From assembly GCA_023055425.1 (NCBI GenBank), contig JALGPY010000035.1, positions 1 through 64,000 of the forward strand: a stretch of DNA of 64,000 nucleotides, read 5' to 3'. The translations under genes and the position numbers were made by a program. How positions within the stretch are numbered: position 1 is the stretch's first letter; the number at the start of each line of letters is the position of its first letter. This document shows, piece by piece, positions 33,906 to 47,012 of the stretch. Below the pieces are notes generated by a model. The model did no database searches. It worked only from the letters and a program-made list of their open reading frames with translations, and had not been told where the DNA came from. Origin of the DNA: Linanthus parryae (lineage: Eukaryota; Streptophyta; Magnoliopsida; Ericales; Polemoniaceae).

Positions 33906-35036
33906 ACTCCGTTAAAGATTACCATATACGGAAAAAAAAGACTGTACACAACTCTCTCTCGTTTTTTAGCGCACAACTCTTTTTTTTTTGTGGGAGCCAA
34001 ATTTTGGGGCAAAATCTCTAATAGCCTGCCCAAAATGAAAGTGCATATGTGGCTTAAATCTGTGTCATCCATTTAATTTGGGAAGATGTCATCTTAGTCA
34101 TCAATTAAAACCCTACACTAATAAGAAAAAATCTCTCTTATTCATCCCCTTATACCTCCCCTATATTCTCGATCCCCAACCCACGATTCCCAACCCACAG
34201 AGATCGATCGATCTCTCTGAAACCCTTAATTCACCTCAGCCATCGCCGTCGCCACCATTGGAATAACAAGGGGAACTGCAACACCCCCCTTATTAATCAA
34301 GGGAATGCCTCCGCCCGAGGTGATTAGCCTCATTGGGAACGAATAAGGATCGTCGGTTCACAGCTAGTACAAACATCGATAACTCAAAACTTAATTTTTA
34401 TTATTTACAATTTCAATACAACAGTGGTACCATTTGAAAAAGCTAGAAATACAATATTTTGTGATATGTAATGAAATACTAGGTGATTGAAGCATCAAGC
34501 TTCCCTATCCAGCTGTGTCGTGAATGTTCCCCCACCTCGGTAGCCAACCTGCAATTTTAAAATGGCAAAAGACGACGCAATTTTACAGAAAATGATCAGC
34601 AAACGGTTGAGTAAGCTAACACCCATAGCACGTAAACAGATTATGAGGCATATGACAAGAATAACGAGTTCGCTAATAAATATCAGAAATTAGTGAGAGT
34701 AACCTTTTTGTTGTTTGATTGTCAAATTTCACGACGATTTTGAATTTGATATTCTGACCCAAAGACGTGGACCATCTTTGGGGATCAAGTACTGTTAATA
34801 GCATTTCGCAATATCACTTTAAATCTCAAGATAATAACTTTCACTCTTCTCAATGATAAGATAATTGAGTCCAAAAGTTCATATTACTAATTAGTTGATA
34901 CGGGGTGTGACCATATCAAATCTACAACTGCTTTCTCTTAATGAGCAAAAGCACTACCATAACCATAACTCAATCACAGGAGGTTCGCATCATAGCGCCT
35001 CATAACCATAACATAATCAAAAGGAGGTTCGCATCA

Positions 35037-36642
35037 TGATAACTCCGTCGTTAGAGTTATAATCTATACCAATACACTGCTAATTTGTGTAGGTTTTGGT
35101 GCAAAGTGATGAGTTTCAAGCCAAAATATGAGAAAAGGTGCATAAATGAGTTTTAGAGCTTAAATGTGAAGTCCAGTCGTTTCTTGCATTGTTTTGCATG
35201 TGATTTGATGTATTATATCACATTTGATCTTCGTAGGTGTGTTCATGTTGTGATTTGCAGGAATAAGACACGCGATGCGCATTTGGATAGAAGAAACGAG
35301 GTTCGGAAGTCAATAAGTATGAAGAGAAGAGAAATTAGAGGAGCAAAATGACCAACCTTCATTATTTTGATGATATCGTGAGTTCTAAAAAACCTCCTAT
35401 ATTGATACCGGTGCTAAATGATTGTAGACTAAAAGATCTTTCCAAGGGTAGATCACGGGGCTCAATCAAAGTTCGGATGAGAAAGTTACGGTCCGGCGAA
35501 GACGAAGCAAAAACGAAGAAAAGTTTCAAAAGTTCACTGGACCAGTGTGCACTCTTCGGACTGTATCTGGAGTTACATATAAATTTTGGACCAAGACCTA
35601 CGCCATTTGAAAGTAGACATTCAGGTCTTTCCAACAATATAATATGTGCCCAAACCGGAGTCCGGATGAGGGAGAAAAGGCACGCGCAAGATCAGCTTAT
35701 GAAATATGTCCGAGAATTGCAAACTAGAGGGGCTGAATTGCAAATTCGGACAACATACATTAAAATAATGCCCAGCCCTATACATGACGTTTTTAGGACC
35801 TAGAGGAGAGTAGGCTGCTGGAGACAAGGAAGAACACGTTGGAGGAAGGCTTGGAGCTTGGAATTCGTTGTGAGAGCGAGGATTCCACCGTTTGATCTCT
35901 CTTCTCTATCTTTTTCATTGTTTTTTTATCATGATCAACGTAAACTTGTCATTGTTGATCATGTATCGCAGTAGCTAAGTTTGATATCGGGATTTATCAA
36001 TGGTAGCTAGGGTTTGAAGCCGTTTTTGGTGAATTATGAGTTTGATTCACGTTTTTCTTAAACTTAATTGATGATGTGCTTGTTTGCTATGTTTAATTCA
36101 TGCTCTTAATATAACTTGCTATTTTGAGACGTTGTAGTAGGATGATCATAGGTAACTGGTTAGTGAAAGCAACAAATTACCCGAATAATTGAATTAGGCA
36201 CGTAGTCATAGGTTAGAGAAATCAACCACCGACTGTGAACGTTGAGTAGAATTAGATGATCGTCATTATATGTTTTAGGGATAATTAGAACTTGGTAACT
36301 CGGTTGTAATTTGACCTAGGCATAGAAAGTTAGCTTGGAAACTTGGTTAGCATTATTGCTCATTTGGCAATTAAATCATCATCTGTGTTTCAGAACGTAA
36401 TTCGTTAACGGTGGAAACTTAGTGAACCTAGAGAAAATCCTGATATTTGTCTCATCACTTTACTCTCTTTATAAATAATTACGTTTTTATTTATTCTTCT
36501 TAGATATTAGAAAACTCTAATTTTTTGCCCACAAGAATATAATCATATTAATTGATTCACAACAAGTTCTCTGGGATTCGACAAACCTATCTTTAACATT
36601 CATTACTAGAGCGATAACTGTACACTTGCAGAGATCGTATCA
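35037..36642 (+). repeat. 5' LTR of the outer Athila-like element
   Basis: TGATAACTCC..CGTATCA. ORFs of 60-150 codons inside it are LTR sequence mirrored in the other LTR and are not genes. Confidence 0.93.
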
Positions 36643-36648
36643 AGTTTT

Positions 36649-36666
36649 TGGCGCAGTTGTTGGGGA
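36649..36666 (+). promoter_or_regulatory. Primer binding site of the outer Athila-like element
   Basis: TGGCGCAGTTGTTGGGGA, two to three changes from the site seen (reverse-complemented) at 48453-48472 in the inner element. Confidence 0.8.
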
Positions 36667-36891
36667 CCCCGGTTGAATTAGTTAGAATTATTAACTTTAG
36701 GGAATTTTATTTTTTCTTTTGTTTATTTATTTGTTGACCTCACCTGCTTCCTAGTGAATAATTTTGCAAACATCTTGGTGATCATGTGGGGGCATAATTC
36801 TTATGGGCAATTTCATTCCTATTCACCGTACTACTCCTATGGATACATGTAAACCCCTCCTCCTTGCAATTAACAAGATGAGGATTTGAAA

Positions 36892-37450
36892 GAAATATTG
36901 AAGCTCATGATAGCTAAAATAGACAGAATGGAGGAAGGGATTAATAGGATGGATGAAACTGCCCAGCTTCAGGGACAACACTTGGGAGAACTTTCGAGTG
37001 CATTGACATATGCATATAATGACGATGGGCCAAGTAGCATCATTCCTAACTTAGTTGGAAAGTGCGAAGAGGAAGACGAAGAACCCCCAGAGATTTATGT
37101 CTATACTACTGTTCATCATGAAGTAATAGATCTTTGGGCTGCTTCAGACTCAGATTCGGTCAGATTGGGATTAGGTGGTGACGCCTATAAAAATTGTTCC
37201 TCGCATAATTCCGGAGCCATGGCATGAATGGGAGAGTGTGGACATCGCGAGCTTATGGCCCACTGAAGATATTTGTTGTGAGGAAGAAAGTCATGAAGCT
37301 AAGAAATTATTGCATGGAGATGTTCACATGGACATATATCAAGAAATTCCTGAGTCTAATCCATATCTCTTGGAGATCATAAAATGGGGTGAATCACACG
37401 AGGAAGACCAAAGACCCCATTTTATGCAATACATGATTTGCCGCATGTGA
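36892..37450 (+). pseudogene. Degenerate short ORF region of the outer Athila-like element
   Basis: Two overlapping frames (to 37227 and 37175-37450) without a convincing ATG at the front. The first contains a helical stretch (MIAKIDRMEEGINRMDE, then LQGQHLGELSSAL) and an acidic tail (EEEDEEPPEIYV), the second KLLHGDVHMDIYQEIPES. It could be the worn end of gag (the QLGQLASAL-like region) or an extra ORF. I do not recognise the product. The rest of the interior to 39637 has no ORF of note. Confidence 0.35.
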
Positions 37451-38319
37451 TTCCAAGGCAAGAACTAGGAAAGGAACCAATCAAGACGGCACTCCTTGCC
37501 ATTACTGTTCCACTTGGGATTTTCTTTCCACATGACCAGTCCTCGATGATAATGCTTTTAAAAAATTGAAAGAAGAAGAAGAAGAAGATGAGAGGTAAAA
37601 GGGATCATGATGTGGTGAAAAATTCTCAAGAAGACCGGTGATCAAGGAGTGGAAGCACAGAAATCAGGCCGTCTTCTACAATTTTGTTGCGCCATACGCA
37701 TCTCATGCACGCTTACTTGAGAAGAGACAAAGGGAGAAGAGATGGTGGAAGAATAAGAAGTGGAGAGAAAAACCGCCTTAATCACATTTGAGGTAACTGA
37801 GTCGGGTCGTCGACCTTAAATTACAAGGCGCTTGTTGGGAGGCAACCCAACGTATTTTCTGCTTAGATTAAGGAGTGTGTTTTTAATACAGTTGTGTGTG
37901 TTTTTATTTACTTATGTGGAGATATGAGAGAGAGAGGTACTAATGATGTTTCCTAGTGACATACTTGAGCAGGTTATGGTAGAATCTACCCCGGTGTTTC
38001 ATGGCGCACATGACCTATACAGGGACTTGCATTGGCGAGTTTGGGATTCTTCTGACACGGATTTTAGCAGATGAGGCAGTCGACCCTGGTGTGCGAGTAC
38101 ACATTGACTTGATGGGAGCATAGTGGCGCCACTAGTGCGTGGGGACTGTTGGTGCATATTTCTTTCCCACCCTTGAGGTGGTTGTGAGTATTTCTTTTCT
38201 CTTGCTAAATTTTGTGTTTCTTTTATATAAGTATGTCATGCTCCATCTCATCTACCGGTCTTTCACATTGATTGTTGGGTCCTATGTTTAACCTCTGAAT
38301 TCATTGAGGACAACGAAGC

Positions 38320-38340
38320 ATTCAGTGTGGGGGTGGTTTA
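38320..38340 (+). promoter_or_regulatory. Internal polypurine-tract-like motif, outer Athila-like element
   Basis: CAGTGTGGGGGTGGTTTA resembles the true tract beside the right LTR (AAGTGTGGGGGGCA) and the minus-strand motifs in the inner element at 42895, 43686 and 44485. Confidence 0.55.
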
Positions 38341-39637
38341 ACTGTTACTAGCCAATGTGTCTTACATATCCAGTTACATGTAGGATGTGTTTAGTTCGTA
38401 TTGTGAGTCAGTATTGTGGTTTATGTCGAATTTTTATTTATATCGTCGTATTGTGTAGGATACATTTATAGTTTGCACTTTTACATAATTGAGTATACCT
38501 ACTTAAAATTTGATTTGTGTTGTGTCAAAGTTTTTTCGTGTCAAAGCCTTGCATATAGAGGTGGGATATTAAAAAAATACAAAAAATGAGAAAAGAGAAA
38601 ATCCATAGAAATTGAAAATTTTAAAAATTCGAGAAAAATTAAATTGATGATCTTGAAACTGAAGAGAGCTTAGTGAATGAATCCTTTTGAGTAAGAATTT
38701 CCATAGTAGGAAAAAATTTATTTCTTTAAATATTTTGTGTAGAGAATTCACAAAAGGATGTCCCGGGAATTTATGAAAGTTGTGAAAGAATGACTTGAAA
38801 AAGTATACCTAAGTTTCCTATAGTTTGCTAATTAGATTGAGTTTTGCTTGTAGCTGAATATTCTGTTTCCAAGTGGAAACTGGTGATCTCTTGTTGATCT
38901 GGGGTGGACCTTTTTGTAGAGTTGGTTTCATGTGGTACGATTGCCTCAGCCTAAGTGAAGTTGAGGGGCGTACACCACCATCCCTTACGGTGGTCACAAG
39001 AGTTAACCGAAAAAGCCTACGCTCTTTATGCTCTACTACACGGTTGTAAAAACCGGGGAGGAAAGAAAAGAAAATGAGAAAATCTGGTAAAAAAAGAAAA
39101 AAAAAATTGTGCTTCAAGGAGAAACAACCTAATGTGCTTCCGGTCACACAGAAAATTTGGATTCCATCCAGGTAGAGCTTAGAGAGGAAAACTAGAGTCA
39201 AGCCTTATTTCACAGGAGTTGTGACTACCTTCACCGGGACAATTTGCATTCAAACGCAATAAAAACTAAGAGGGTCTGAAAACCTCAGATGCTTCGGCGA
39301 AGAAAGGCTACAGTGTAATTTGAGCTTAATTAGACCCAATGAAGCTTAGGACGTGCTTGTGTCTTGGTTTGAATTGGTGGAGGAAAGGGGACGCCTTAGT
39401 GAGCTTTTTCATAGAATCGTTTTTATTTCAAATTCTTGCTACGTGGATGTGAATTTCATAAGAATTAGCGAAGCTTGGTGATTTTCATGTGATGAGAGAG
39501 AGATTGCCTGTTCTTACAAAAAAAACTAAAGAATTTAAATAATCATGTGTTTTATGTTTAAGATCGAGTCTAGATTTGAATTTGCATCATCTTGCTGCCT
39601 TAGAAGTGTCGTGAGTCATGTTAGAGTCGTTTGAGTC

Positions 39638-40044
39638 TGTTGGGATTTATCACGTCGAAATCCCGTGCAACGGAAATCAAACGCGATCACTTAACAAACA
39701 CACGATATGGAGAACGAGAAAATAAAGAACACAATATTTAACGTGCTTCGGCAAGTTGCCTACGTGCACGGGGCAAGAAAGAATTTTCACTAGTACGGAA
39801 CCGTACACCCACAATTCTCTCTACAAGCCTCTCAACTCTCCCACACACTAAATTTGTGTGCCACCCATGAGTTGAACTTATTAAATAAAACAATAGCTAT
39901 CACCTCTATTTATACTAAAGTAGAGGAGGTGGAAAAGCCCACCAAGCCCAAGGTATCACCTCCTCATAGATCACCTCCTTAGAAGAGAAATCAGACGCAT
40001 CGGGTACACCGATTCGTCTTGTGGAATTCTAGACAAACCCAACA
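39638..40044 (-). repeat. 3' LTR of the minus-strand Copia element
   Basis: 407 bp, TG..CA. The complement of a polypurine tract (ACTCCACCTTGGCTTG) follows it on the right. Confidence 0.93.
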
Positions 40045-40363
40045 AACTCCACCTTGGCTTGAATTCTGCAAGCGCCAGCAAATTCCTTTGCCAACTCCGT
40101 TGTTGATGTCAACTCCGCCGCATCCTCCATGCTTTCCATGCACGGATCCTCACAGGACCTCCCACCGAGATGCTCCCATTCGCGCCCCCTCCCTGGGCGC
40201 CTCCTCGCACCCTGACACGGGTGCGTCCCAAAGTCTGCTACTTTGGGGAGCGGTGTGGCTCCACCTCTCCACCTACTTGAACATCATTGGAGAGACCACC
40301 ACCATCCAGTTAAAGTGCAAACGAGACTCTCCTCCTCTTCACTTATGCATAAGTTTTCTTCAT

Positions 40364-40806
40364 CTATGTTCTCATCAACGGTGGATCATCAACCTTCATA
40401 TGCGTCTCGATCACTTTGACTGGACAACCTCCGTGAAAAACCTGGAACTCGTGTGTAGCCTGCACCTTCTCCGTCTTGCGCTTGAACGCCCTTGCACATC
40501 CACCTCGTGCTCCTCCGCGTCCGTTCCCAGTGCATCTCCTAAGTTGCTTCACTTGTTCATTCATACGGCCCGCATGCGTATCTCGCCGATCTATACTCCT
40601 TGTCTCTTGTGTGACAGAAGATCCACATGTCATAACACTCCCCACAAGTTTGTATTGACAATCAAAAAATTTCCCATGCAGCACAGTCTTGTCTGTCGTA
40701 GACACAACCTCAATTTCTCCACCATGAATTGAGACTCTACAATCCTTAGTATCCAACATCCCCAATGAGATCAAATTCTTCCTCAAGTCTGGCACATGTC
40801 TCACCC
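40364..40806 (-). pseudogene. Copia protease C-terminal part, severed from gag by an insertion
   Basis: Minus-strand frame beginning at the insertion site with the typical VPDLRKNLISLG motif that ends the Copia protease region, then DCRVSIHGGEIEV. After about LVGSV homology is lost: the expected pre-integrase segment (LWHMRLGH) is replaced by low-complexity Arg/Gly-rich coding. The part upstream lies at 50574-51137 beyond the inner element. The plus-strand ORF covering 40019-40732 is its antisense shadow. Confidence 0.75.
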
Positions 40807-40814
40807 CCGTCAGC

Positions 40815-42894
40815 TGATGCGCAATTTAGCGTGCTAATCGCAAGTATACGAATCAAGTAATATAGAGAGTATTTTCGACTCGGTTTATCGATCCCACAGG
40901 GACTTTGCAGGTTTATTCTAGTAATCAGTTTTAACGAACAAAGTGTAAAAAGGAGGAATATTTTGAGAGTTTGAACGTAAATAACTGAAACGTAAATATT
41001 TTTGTGAGAATTTTCTGAATAATTGCACGTGTTGTAAATCTAGGGTTGAGATACTAGGTCCCGGGATCCCCTAGGGTTTTTCAGATTTTCGTTCTTTGTT
41101 TGACATGAAAACACACAGCAGTCTCGTTATCCGTGCCACGTACCAATTGAGCAGTATCTTTTATTTTCATGCATGTTATCACAATCCTGCAGACTTTCGG
41201 ATTCCTGTTAAGCTGCCTAAATCTGCAGTCTCGTTCTAAGGCTGCTAGGGTTTCTAACCTGTCCTGATGGCCCGGGTCAGATTCTCTAACAGTTGGTCTC
41301 AACGATTTCAGGCTAGTCCTAACTCCCCTTCGCTAGTCGGCCCATCGGGGTAAGGTGCTAAATTCTGTCTTCTTGTCCTAACCCTAACCGGTCGTTTTCA
41401 CCTACCGGCTCGGGTCTGTAGCAATTCTGGTTAGCTACTCCGATCATGCATAAATAGTAAAATTCAAAGACAGAATAACGAATAAAGCTGCTGAATTAAG
41501 ATAGTACGATCATGAATTCATAGTCAAAACGTAGAACTAATTTCTGAACACGAAGCCCTAGGTTCACCGAGAACCTAGGTAAAAGTTTAGCTACTGAAAT
41601 TCATAACGTAAATAACACAGTTTTTGAATAAGAGAGAAGAAGAGCAAACAGGTGTCTTGAATCTGGATTCACGTTTCCGTGCTCTCCGAGGATGCTCCGA
41701 CTTCTCCGTCGGTTGTGCTGAGTATTGTCGTATCCCCTTAAACGAGTCTGGACGAGTCTTTAAATAGAGCTGTTTTTTGCCCGAAACACTTGCGCCAGAA
41801 ATTACGAAAACTGCCATCGGTCCACCGACTCGGGAAAAAAAGTCAAACTGAATGCGTATATACGCATGGTTGTGTATATACGCAACCAGGGCCCAAAATC
41901 CTCCCACCTCCACCTTCCCTGGCTGCGTATATACACAAGCAGGGGGTGGAGGTGGTGGCCCTGCTTGGTCCTCTGGTTGCTCCGGTTGGGTCTCCTGGGT
42001 CCCACACTTCTGCCTGACTCTCCGGTTTGCCTCCATTGGTGTCTTCCTGCTTTCCCGTGTTCCCGTCTTGCGTTTTGACCCGAAACTTTGTCAAAATTAC
42101 CAAAATACCCCTGGGTCAAAACCGCTCCAAATTCTGCCCCAATCCTGACTCTCGCCATAGGAAAATTGCGGACTGAATTTGGGAGACAAAATCTGAACTT
42201 GACTCCGGAAACCCGGGCCCGGTGCCAAAATGACCAAAATACCCCTAGGCCAGAACCGTCCCGGAAATCGTCACGAACCTGAAATAGCTGCTCCCGACTC
42301 CGGGCACCGGGAACCGAGACTCCTTACTCGGACGTGGCCTGTCTGGGACCCACACTTGACGGGAGTCGATTTTTCGGCCGGACTCCGATTCAGCATTATA
42401 ACCTGTTTTGGGAAAGCTCTTGACGTCTCCGTTCTTTTGCCCCTGGTTTCACTTCAAAATTCTAAGTCAAGCTCAAGATATTGTCAACCGAGCGTATCCC
42501 GGTGATTCTCGGTTTTGGCGTTTTCAGCTTCCTCGGTCGCTTTTCACTGCTCGTTTTCCTCCAGTCTTTCCGTTTTCTGTTCCACTCTCCCTTTTACCAG
42601 TCTCGGTCAAATCCTGTCCCGAGCATTTTCTGCACGTTTCCCGAGGCGATCTCGGTATCGTCTCGGCACGCATCCCAATGCACTTCCCGAACCTGTTCCT
42701 GTAAAAACAACATGAACAAACCCGCGATCATATCCAATAAAAGTACGAAACATGCAGACATTCACGAAGAGCAAATAAAAGTCTCGTTCCTAAAACCGAG
42801 GCTTTCCGAGGGTGAATTCTGGCTAAAACGTGATTTTCCAGCACACATACACATCTTTTCAGGCTATAAAATAACCCCTATTTGGGCGTTATCA
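40815..42894 (-). repeat. 3' LTR of the inner Athila-like element
   Basis: 2080 bp. Carries degraded TGCGTATATACGCA palindromes at about 41850-41885 and a single altered copy (TGCGTATATACACA) near 41924. Confidence 0.95.
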
Positions 42895-45560
42895 AATACC
42901 CCCACACTAAACTTTGCTCGTCCTGAGCAAACTCCAGCAATATACTAGCAATGCATATTATCCCGAATCAATCCAGAGCGGTGTAACTACACTTATTTAA
43001 AAACAATATTACTATGATAAAAACAGTTTATATTTTTTCCGTGAGACTGGGCAATCTCTTCAACTCAAACTGAATATCATCAAGTTCTCATATTCCCCTT
43101 GATTTCAGAAACTGCGGTGATCGGAAGAACTCGCGGCCAGCCTAGGTTAGGAACAAGCACGAACACCACTTACTTCCGCTTTTGCACGCAAACCGAGCGT
43201 ATCCCTAACGCACACCTTCCGTGCTTTTACTCTGGGTGTAATGTAAATCTGTCGGCTTTGGGACGGTAGGGTAAGTCATTTAGAAGCGATGTCCTAAACG
43301 TCACAGCACACTCACACATACCCCAATCTCACACTCCCTCACCAAGATGACAAAAACTGACCCAAATCACCTAAGATTCTAGACACTCAATTTCCCCCGT
43401 CCCGGTATAACTGCCGTTCTCGTGGCCACAACTGTGAACGAATGTGAAACTGTGATAAAAATTGTCGACCTGGCGTTTTGAAATAAAATCAATCAAGCAC
43501 CCTGAATTTTCTGCCTTTAATACTTTTTTCGTTTTTTTTTTCATCATTTCCTTTTTTTTCTTTCCCGTTTTTCTTCTCTTTTTTTTTTTGCGGGGCAACA
43601 CAATAAACAATATAAACCAGGCCAACTCTATGATAAATCAAAAACGTGGGGTGGCAGAAAAATACTGAAATAAAATCTGAAACGACCACCCCCACACTAA
43701 TTTCGAACCATGTAGTCAATCTGTAAAATAATCACGCTTTTTAAACTGATCCTCCTTTCTACAAGGATGTCTAAATCGCACAGCGCATCCTCCAAATAAC
43801 CCTGTCAACCCAAGTCCCCTATGTCGTGCGGAAAATTTTACGCACTACGACTCTCCTCCTGTGCTCACGGTGTAATGTCGTGAGTCACCGCCACACCGAA
43901 GTGTGATGCCGTCACTATCTCACCCTTACACACCCTCAAATATACCAATGAAGCTCATCCACTATAAAATATGACAATTCTGCCCTACCCGATAAAATCA
44001 CCCTCAACTCAACTCCCTCGTGCCATGACGCGTAGGAAGGGTCAAAATACTAACCATGATGCGAGTATCAAAAAACGGCTTCATAGGTCAAACGGTTACC
44101 AAGAAAATGGTATAATGGATCAACGGGGCTCACTAGTGGACCTAAGGCGCGAGACAGGATGTGAGGTCCCCTATGGCCTATCACTCCACCAAATGTGTGG
44201 TGACCGTGATGGCGGGTTGACGACTACCTGGTGACGGTGGTCTGGCAGCTAGTCGGATACATGGCTCGGGAGACAGCTACTTGCGTTTTCTGAAGTGCAT
44301 TGGCTCTATTAACTTCCCTAGACAGATTCTCGCAGCTCTTCCTCACCAAAGTTCGTCCACTTCGGGAAATTTTCTATCATTAAGCTCTCTCCAGTTTTAA
44401 GCTAAATCGTCCACCCAGTCTCAAAAATTTCAATTTTTAATTTTTCTTTAAACTTTTTTTTTAAATAGTAATGCAGTTACAACGCCACCACCCCCACACT
44501 AGATGGTGCCATGCCCTCATGGTACTATTCATCAGGCATATAATCTGGATTGGATGAGCTGGCTGGCCTCATCGAATGGGAACAACTGGCAGCATATGTA
44601 GAAAAATAAAGCGAGAGACAGAAATTGAACCTGTGCACCCGGAGTCAGTTCTTACAGGTGCGGAATTATTCGCAGATTCCGGTGGAGCAGGACCGTTGAC
44701 CGGTCGCCAGAAAATTTCTCGACGGAAGTTGTCAACCTTCCGGGCTCTATGTGCGCTCTTCAAATGTGCAATCCCCAGGCACCATTTTGTTTGACAATGT
44801 GCTCCCATATGGTCGAGTATACTTCCGTACACCGGGGTCGATTGCTCGGTTCTGCAGAAAAACTGTTCCTGAAAAATCCCCAACTCGTACGAGTCCCTGT
44901 GACGGTCGAGTGTGCCAGAACACACCGGGGTCGATTCTTCAAGATTTTAAAAATCTGCCTTTCCTTCTACGAAATTTTCTGAATTCGCTTCAAACTCCAC
45001 GGATCTGTGTATGGAGGTAGAGAGAGAGAAATGGGGCAAAAACGTGTTGGTGTCCGAAAAAAGAATATTTTTATTATTATTATTATTATTTTTTTCTTCT
45101 GCCTGCGTATATACGCAGTCTCCTGCGTATATACGCAACTAGGGAGCATTTTGAAAAAGATTTTTTTTTCCTGCCTGCGTATATACGCAACACCTACGTA
45201 TATACGCAAACAGGGAACATTTTGACAGCGATTTTTTTTTTCTTTTTTTTTCCAAAATTCTGAAATTTTACCGCTGGCTGCGTATATACGCAGACCTGCG
45301 TATATACGCAGGCAGCAGCAAAATTTCAATTTTTCAATTTTTTTTTTTAGACATAGAATTTTTTTTCTCTCTCTACCCCCTGTGTGCGTATTATACGCAC
45401 AGGATGGGCGTAAAATACACACACAAAGTATTTCTGCTCCGTTTTGTTCTTGTTTTCTGCTCTGCTGTATCTGCACATGCTCAATTCAAAGTCAATACCC
45501 ACTCATCTTTCCTCTCTCAAAATTCAAAACTGAAAATAAAACTGAAATAATTTAAACTAA
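42895..45560 (-). other. Non-coding 3' region of the inner Athila-like element
   Basis: 2.7 kb between the integrase tail and the 3' LTR. Contains three CCCCCACACTA motifs (reverse complement of polypurine tracts) at 42900, 43690 and 44490, A/T homopolymers, a GA-type patch near 45020, and the palindrome cluster at 45104-45398. No convincing ORF. The CGTTGGGTTGCCTCCCAA hairpin at about 45568 also occurs in the outer element. Confidence 0.6.
45104..45398. repeat. Cluster of paired TGCGTATATACGCA palindromes
   Basis: Pairs at 45104-45117 with 45124-45137, 45176-45189 with 45195-45208 (one arm TACG..), and 45279-45292 with 45297-45310, plus a variant TGCGTATTATACGCA at 45384-45398. Spacers within pairs are 4-6 bp, and pairs are 40-70 bp apart, separated by T-rich DNA. 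Confidence 0.95.
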
Positions 45561-45639
45561 CTTACTACGTTGGGTTGCCTCCCAACCAGCGATTGTAATT
45601 TACGGTCGACGGCCCGACCCAGTTACCTCATGTTTGCTC

Positions 45640-45905
45640 AAGGGACGTCAAAACCGCCAGGGTCTACCTTGACGTTTGCTTCCGGACCCAAGTGTGGCTT
45701 GACCGCGTTTCCGCTCACCCTGAAAGTTGTACTGTCATGCAGATTCTCCAATTCAACCGCATCCCATGAAAGTACCTATTTGATGATAAACGGTCCTGAC
45801 CACCGAGATCTCAATTTTCCCAGGAAAAACTGCTTCCGAGAATCGCAGAGAAGTGCTTTCTGCCCTAATTGAAACGGTGTTGGCTGTGCTGAACTTTGAT
45901 GGCTC
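45640..45905 (-). pseudogene. Gypsy integrase C-terminal (GPF-type) remnant
   Basis: In a frame different from the protease ORF, QKALLCDSRKQFFLGKL then RSRWSGPFIIK and, after a TAG, VSGNAVKPH. This is the tail of an Athila/Tat integrase (SRW-GPF module). Its direct join to the gag-protease tail shows that RT, RNase H and most of integrase were lost by one internal deletion. Confidence 0.75.
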
Positions 45906-47012
45906 GGGAACGGTTTCAGCTCCAGGGTCGGTGGCTCTTTGTGTGACGGGATCAGGGCCAATTTCTGTCCACCTTTTTTCGTCCAGCTGTAAACTGGTCC
46001 GTTTTTTAGCTTGCATGGCCTGCTCCTCCTGGAATCTCTCCTCGTTCTCTCTGTCCACTCTGTCAATTTCTGCCCATAGCTCGTCCATCTCCTCATTTTC
46101 CCAGCCTTCTTCGACTACCTCCACTGCGAAGATGTCTTCATGCTCGTAGTAATTCGGTAGTTGCAGATTTTTGAAAACGTTGAACTTCACCTTGTCTTCA
46201 TTAATATGCATAGTCAATTCTCCGCTCTTGCAGTTTATCATGGCTTCTCCCGTGGCCAGGAACGGTCTGCCCAGAATGAGTGGTACGTCTCCTGCCTCCA
46301 TGTCCAAAATCACAAAATCTGCCGGAAAAATCAATTCTCCGACTTTCACCAGAATATCTTCAATAACTCCGTAAGCCTGCTTCACGGATCTGTCCGCCAT
46401 CTGCAGCTTGATTCTGGTGGGCCTGAGTTCACCGATTTTCAAAGTTTTGAAAATCGATAACGGCATCAGATTGATACTGGCCCCTAGGTCACAGAGAGCC
46501 TTTCCTGTGTAAGCATTACCTAGGGTCACCGGGATGACAAAACTGGAAGAGTCCTTCCTCTTCCTCGGTAGCCCATTCTTCACACAGTTTCTCACTTTTG
46601 TCGTCAGATTTATTGTCTCGAAATCGCTCATACGTTTCCGTCCATACAAAATATGTTTGAGGAACTTGGCATAAGTGGGCATCTTTGCCAACGCCTCCCC
46701 AAAGGGTATGTTGATCTTCAGCTGTTTGAAAATCTCGAGAAATCTGGCGTAGTTCTTGCTATCATCCCTCTTTCGTGTCTTTAAAGGATACGGCACCTCC
46801 TTGGAGACGGGTACCATTTCTGCTTCCTTCTCGTTCTGCACTACATCCTGCTCAACCGAGCCCTTCGGCTGGGGGCGGTCGGCTGAGCTGTTATCCTGGC
46901 CAAATACTTCGCGCTCGATTTCCTTCAACTTTTCTTCACGTGCATGGCTAGGATACGGCAGATCCTGTAGTACTAATCCACTTCGAGTGGTGATGGCATT
47001 GACCTTGAGCAC
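45753..47012 (-). pseudogene. Athila-type Gag tail and aspartic protease
   Basis: 419-codon minus-strand frame. It opens within KVNAITTRSGLVL, the Gag to protease linker typical of Athila gag-pol. A conserved block follows (FLEIFKQLKINIPFGEAL, MPTYAKFLKHIL). The protease core is LCDLGASINLMP (Asp-Leu-Gly-Ala, a form common in Gypsy) and VILGRPFLATG (flap to C-terminal strand). The last 60 codons run out of frame relative to the integrase tail. The upstream Gag (46948-48335) joins through a frameshift near 46990-47010. The protease itself looks undamaged. Confidence 0.85.

Noticed and set aside
35166..35803. Plus-strand ORFs of 61-151 codons near a Gypsy LTR (also 52877-53313)
   Set aside because: They lie inside the paired LTRs of the outer Athila-like element, with diverged copies at both sites.
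40019..40732. 237-codon plus-strand ORF
   Set aside because: It is antisense to Copia protease and LTR sequence on the minus strand, starts at a non-ATG codon and resembles no protein I know.
41790..42148. Several overlapping ORFs with CVYTQ or LRIYA repeats (also 44947-45476 and 49388-50013)
   Set aside because: They are translations of the TGCGTATATACGCA palindromes and GC-rich LTR DNA in several frames. The same ORFs occur in both LTRs.
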